Part shown: positions 41,594 to 44,572 of the stretch, one piece after another
Numbering within the stretch: the first letter of the stretch is position 1
How the letters are laid out: every line of letters begins with the position of its first letter
From: Pseudomonadota bacterium
GTDB taxonomy: Bacteria > Desulfobacterota > Binatia > UBA9968
Assembly: GCA_021324155.1 (NCBI GenBank)
Contig: JAJPJQ010000035.1
Location: forward strand, 1-44,572
DNA length: 44,572 bases
Direction: 5' to 3'
Made by a program: the position numbers and the translations under genes
The notes under the pieces: model-generated
Databases searched by the model: none
What the model was told of the DNA's origin: nothing
The model's input: the letters and a program-made list of their open reading frames with translations, nothing else

Positions 41594-43015
41594 ATGACTT
41601 TTCACGTCAGCCTGGTGGGACGCCAAAACCTCAGGACGGAGATTTACCGTCAGATGCGCGACGCGATATTGAACGGCCTGGTGTCTCCCGGCGATCCGCT
41701 GCCGCCCAGCCGCGAGCTTGCACGGACACTGAACGTGTCGCGCATGACTGTAACGGGCGCCTACGATCGGCTCAGAGTCGAAGGCTTCACGAACACTCGC
41801 ATCGGCGCCGGCACATTCGTTAGCGAGCAAGTTGCTGCTCGCGACCGAAGCACGCGAGATCACCCGGGCATGCTTAAAGCCCGCCGCGTGTGGCGTTCGG
41901 TCGAACTTTCTTCCGCGTTCGTCCATACGGCCGCGTATGATTTCCGCACCGGCATTCCCGATGCTTCTATGTTTCCGCACAGTCAGTGGCGCCGGCTGAT
42001 GACCCGGGCCTTGCGCAGTCATGCCCCGGGCGTTCTCTTGTACGGCCATCCGGCCGGTTGCCCGGAGCTGCGTGCGGCGATCGCGCGTCATATCGGCATC
42101 TCGCGTGGCGTTATCGCTTCCGCTGACGACGTGACGGTGACGAATGGAACCCAGCAAGCGCTCGACATTCTCGCCCGCGTGCTGCTTGCGCCGGGCGATC
42201 GCATTGTTGTGGAGGATCCCGGCTACCGGCCGCCGCGTCGTTTATTTGAATCGCTCGGCGTGCGCGTCATCGGTGTGCCAGTGGATCGTGAAGGAATCGC
42301 GGTCGACAAGATTCCGCGGAATGTCCGCGCGGTGTACGTGACGCCGTCGCATCAGTATCCACTCGGCCTCGCGATGACACTCGCTCGACGGCAAGCGCTG
42401 CTGGCCTGGGCGGAACGAAATGCCACAGCCATCATTGAAGACGATTACGATAGCGAATTTCGGTTTGGAGGACGACCTCTGGACCCGCTTTATACCCTCG
42501 ACAGGTCGGGCAGGGTGATCTACATCGGCTCGTTCTCCAAAACTTTACTTCCAAGCCTGCGGCTCGGCTTCGTCGTCGCGCCTCCATCTTTGCGAGCCGC
42601 CGTGCATAAGGCAAAGTTTGTCTGCGATTGGCATTCGCCCTCATTAGCGCAACTGGCGCTGGCCCATTTCTTAAATGACGGCGGATTTGTTCGCCACATC
42701 CGAAACGTCAATGCGGTTTACAAGGAGCGGCATGCGATTGTCACCGAGACGCTCAATCGAGACTTTGCCAATCATCTCGAATTGATTCCTGCCAACACCG
42801 GTCTGCACGTGACGGCCGTCGCGCGTAAGGCCTCCGCCGATCAAATCGCGGCAGTCGCGCGGCGAGCGGGTGAAGACGGCGTCGTCATTCAAGTACTGTC
42901 GTTCTTCGCCGTTGGCAAGGCAGAACTAGCAGGCGTCGTTCTGGGATACGGCGGAGTCGCCACGCATCGAATTGAAGAAGGTCTGCGCCGGCTGCGACGA
43001 TGCTTCCGAAATTGA
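41594..43015 (+). CDS. MocR/PdxR-type GntR regulator with PLP aminotransferase domain
   Basis: 473 residues. An N-terminal GntR winged helix (IYRQMRDAILNGLVSPGDPLPPSRELARTL, residues about 15-75) is joined to a class I aminotransferase fold: TNGTQQALDILARVLLAPGD, EDPGYRPPRRLFESLGV, IIEDDYDSEFRF and the PLP Lys316 in GSFSKTLLPSLRLGF. Such regulators sense PLP or amino-acid derivatives; some members control PLP synthesis or GABA use. Divergent to the DUF899 gene and followed by a terminator. ATG with a weak ribosome site. Confidence 0.9.
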   Translation: MTFHVSLVGRQNLRTEIYRQMRDAILNGLVSPGDPLPPSRELARTLNVSRMTVTGAYDRLRVEGFTNTRIGAGTFVSEQVAARDRSTRDHPGMLKARRVWRSVELSSAFVHTAAYDFRTGIPDASMFPHSQWRRLMTRALRSHAPGVLLYGHPAGCPELRAAIARHIGISRGVIASADDVTVTNGTQQALDILARVLLAPGDRIVVEDPGYRPPRRLFESLGVRVIGVPVDREGIAVDKIPRNVRAVYVTPSHQYPLGLAMTLARRQALLAWAERNATAIIEDDYDSEFRFGGRPLDPLYTLDRSGRVIYIGSFSKTLLPSLRLGFVVAPPSLRAAVHKAKFVCDWHSPSLAQLALAHFLNDGGFVRHIRNVNAVYKERHAIVTETLNRDFANHLELIPANTGLHVTAVARKASADQIAAVARRAGEDGVVIQVLSFFAVGKAELAGVVLGYGGVATHRIEEGLRRLRRCFRN

Positions 43016-43086
43016 CTGCCAACCCGCCGCGAATTGAGATCAGACTTTTATACTCCCGACAACCTTGCTTCCCCGACAATCTTCAA

Positions 43087-43117
43087 GGCCCGGGCTCTTG
43101 CGAGCTCCGGGCCTTTT
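43087..43117. terminator. rrn-type repeat terminator, copy 3
   Basis: Hairpin 43087-43113, identical in all 27 bases to copies 1 and 2, followed by TTTT on the plus strand. It ends the MocR-type gene rightwards and can end the convergent reductase gene. Confidence 0.75.
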
Positions 43118-43121
43118 CGAT

Positions 43122-43144
43122 TTTAAATCCGGCGGCGACCTACT
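43122..43144 (-). pseudogene. Very short remnant of a 5S rRNA 3' end
   Basis: TTTAAATCCGGCGGCGACCT plus ACT matches the stretch next to the intact 5S terminator (43868-43892) except for a few bases. It shares the GGCGGCG variant with the copy at 40521. The match ends abruptly 15 nt before the reductase gene stop. Confidence 0.55.
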
Positions 43145-43159
43145 TTTGAATTCGGCGCT

Positions 43160-43765
43160 TCACGGGGATTTCGGGCGCGCATAGCGGAGCATCACGTCGC
43201 CGGACTTGAGCGTCTTGGCTTCCAGTAATTCCAATCGCGAGCGCTGCGATACGCCGGCGATCAACGGCCGGCCGCTGCCGAGGAGGACCGGGCAGACTGC
43301 GAACTGATACTCGTCGATCAAACCGTGCTGCGTAAGCTGCGCGACGACCGAGCCGCCGAAGACGATGATGTCTTTGCCGGGTTGCTCCTTCAGGCGTTTG
43401 ATCTCACGCGGGTCGAGCTCGCGGAGGACGCGCGAGTTTCTCCAGTCAACACGGTCGAGGGTCCTGGAGAACACGAGCTTGGTCATCTTATTGAACGCGA
43501 TCGCAATCGCGCCGTGCTCCGGAGATCTGCGTCCGCAATTGTGCGGGTCCGGCACCGTGCCGGCCTCGTCGACGGCGATGCGGCCCCAGAACGCCGCGAA
43601 GATTTCGTAGGTCCGGCGGCCGAAGAGAATCGTGTCCATGCTCGAGACATCGCGCGCCGCCATTTGGGCCTGCTCTTGGTCGGGCACGACCCAGTCCAAG
43701 TCGCCGACGGGCCCCGCAAAATATCCGTCAGCCGACAGCCAATTAAACGTAACGATCCGCCGCAT
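43160..43765 (-). CDS. Dihydrofolate reductase-like (RibD C-terminal domain) protein
   Basis: 201 residues; ATG at 43765 gives the family N-terminus RRIVTFNWLSADGYFAGPVGD. Further landmarks are DTILFGRRTYEIFAAFWGR, NKMTKLVFSRTLDRVDWRNSRVL, GKDIIVFGGSVVAQLTQHGLIDEYQFAV, and PVLLGSGRPLIAGVSQRSRLELLE. This is the stand-alone RibD-C / YyaP-like reductase fold that binds NADPH. The substrate is unknown; it is not a classical folate enzyme. Convergent with the MocR-type gene. Confidence 0.88.
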   Translation of the reverse strand: MRRIVTFNWLSADGYFAGPVGDLDWVVPDQEQAQMAARDVSSMDTILFGRRTYEIFAAFWGRIAVDEAGTVPDPHNCGRRSPEHGAIAIAFNKMTKLVFSRTLDRVDWRNSRVLRELDPREIKRLKEQPGKDIIVFGGSVVAQLTQHGLIDEYQFAVCPVLLGSGRPLIAGVSQRSRLELLEAKTLKSGDVMLRYARPKSP

Positions 43766-43828
43766 CGGCTTCAGTCTAGCATTCGGGCGTCTGAGGGAAA
43801 ACGGCATAGCAGCATCGGCCGCGGGCGT

Positions 43829-43861
43829 AAAAAAGGCCCGGGCTCTTGCGAGCCCCGGGCC
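43829..43861 (-). terminator. rrn operon terminator (parent-like copy of the repeat)
   Basis: The hairpin at 43835-43861 lies 13 nt after the 5S 3' end, with six A on the left giving a T run on the minus strand. It differs from copies 1-3 at one base of the right arm, which makes its pairing better. Confidence 0.85.
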
Positions 43862-43874
43862 TTTTCAATTTAAA

Positions 43875-43989
43875 TCCGGCAGCGACCTACTCTCCCGTAC
43901 GGCAACCGCACAGTACCATCGGCGCTGGAGGGCTTAACGACCGAGTTCGGGATGGGATCGGGTGTGACACCTCCGCTATCGCCACCGGA
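43875..43989 (-). rRNA. rrf: 5S ribosomal RNA
   Basis: The minus strand reads CCGGUGGCGAUAGCGGAGGU at the 5' side, then the conserved CCCGAUCCCAUCCCGAACUC and GCGCCGAUGGUACUG blocks, and ends GGUCGCUGCCGG, whose end pairs with the 5' CCGGUGGCG. The length is about 113-115 nt. The ends are set by the terminal helix. Confidence 0.92.
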
Positions 43990-44204
43990 AAGCGTTTCGA
44001 CGGCCATAAATGCCCGCCTGCTGCGTTGCGCTCGCCGCGCTCGCTCGACGTACTGGACTTAAGTACGCCTGCGCTCACGCGACGTCGCGCGCCTTGCATG
44101 CAGAACATTTCTGACCGTCTCAAAGAGCAAGAGATTCTCTCACAACTGAATACGGGATTCGGAAAAGAATAGAACGTGTACGCGTGAAGTGGGAGTAGTA
44201 AATA
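43990..44204 (-). other. 23S-5S rRNA spacer with an inverted-repeat insert
   Basis: About 215 nt. The part at about 44005-44105 holds CGTACT (44049-44054) and AGTACG (44062-44067) around ACTTAAGT, flanked by GCGCTCGC-type repeats. It resembles a dispersed palindromic repeat element and lengthens the spacer. No tRNA is seen. Confidence 0.6.

Positions 44205-44572
<368 letters not shown>

Overview
The window is high-GC DNA (about 60% or more by eye) from a Gram-negative bacterium. It has an MlaC-type periplasmic protein, lipobox lipoproteins, many Sec signal peptides and Shine-Dalgarno-led genes. The many orphan solute-binding proteins, the OCD-family enzymes and the generally hypothetical content suggest an uncultured soil or sediment lineage, such as a deltaproteobacterium-like, Binatota, NC10 or Rokubacteria-type organism. 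That placement is a guess from gene content. The only phylogenetic marker is the rRNA at the right edge.

Layout. Positions 1-3309 hold the 3' part of a large collagen-like surface protein with three interspersed Cys-containing modules and a tail-fibre-like C-terminus. It is closed by a terminator. Positions 3500-6660 encode a GT-C type membrane protein and an overlapping GT2 glycosyltransferase, probably for envelope glycans. After a convergent junction most genes lie on the minus strand. Positions 6718-12955 hold a TPR protein, two periplasmic solute-binding proteins, a 44-residue small gene with a strong ribosome site, a B12-radical SAM enzyme and two small hypothetical or membrane proteins. 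Positions 13055-17987 form a patchwork: an amber-interrupted Cys-rich protein, two paralogues of an unknown family (MxLRDHPLMNYRG), a phosphonoacetate hydrolase-like enzyme, a small CxxC protein, a tandem pair of terminase-small-subunit-like proteins and an inverted-repeat element. A VapBC-type pair (18121-18820) follows, then mlaC, a GT39 glycosyltransferase and a membrane protein.

Two gene clusters read leftwards and resemble each other. Cluster A (27881 to 22564) runs OCD-family enzyme, NMT1-type binding protein, a second binding protein, amidohydrolase, IclR regulator. Cluster B (36671 to 32287) runs OCD-family enzyme, NMT1-type binding protein (4-nt overlap), two-domain VOC protein, dihydroxyphthalate-decarboxylase-like protein, CxC protein. 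A third OCD-family gene stands alone at 38763. No ABC permease or ATPase gene is present anywhere in the window, although it holds five periplasmic binding proteins and one cytoplasmic relative. Between the clusters lie small envelope proteins, gfa and a cation transporter. To the right are a rhomboid protease, a DUF899 protein divergent from a MocR-type regulator, and a DHFR/RibD-like reductase.

The right edge holds 5S rRNA and the 3' end of 23S rRNA on the minus strand. The most unusual structural observation is that the rrn-type terminator hairpin recurs nearly base for base at 37.74, 40.48 and 43.09 kb. Two of these copies still carry the decayed 3' end of a 5S gene. This looks like a dispersed terminator/5S-tail repeat that now ends unrelated operons.
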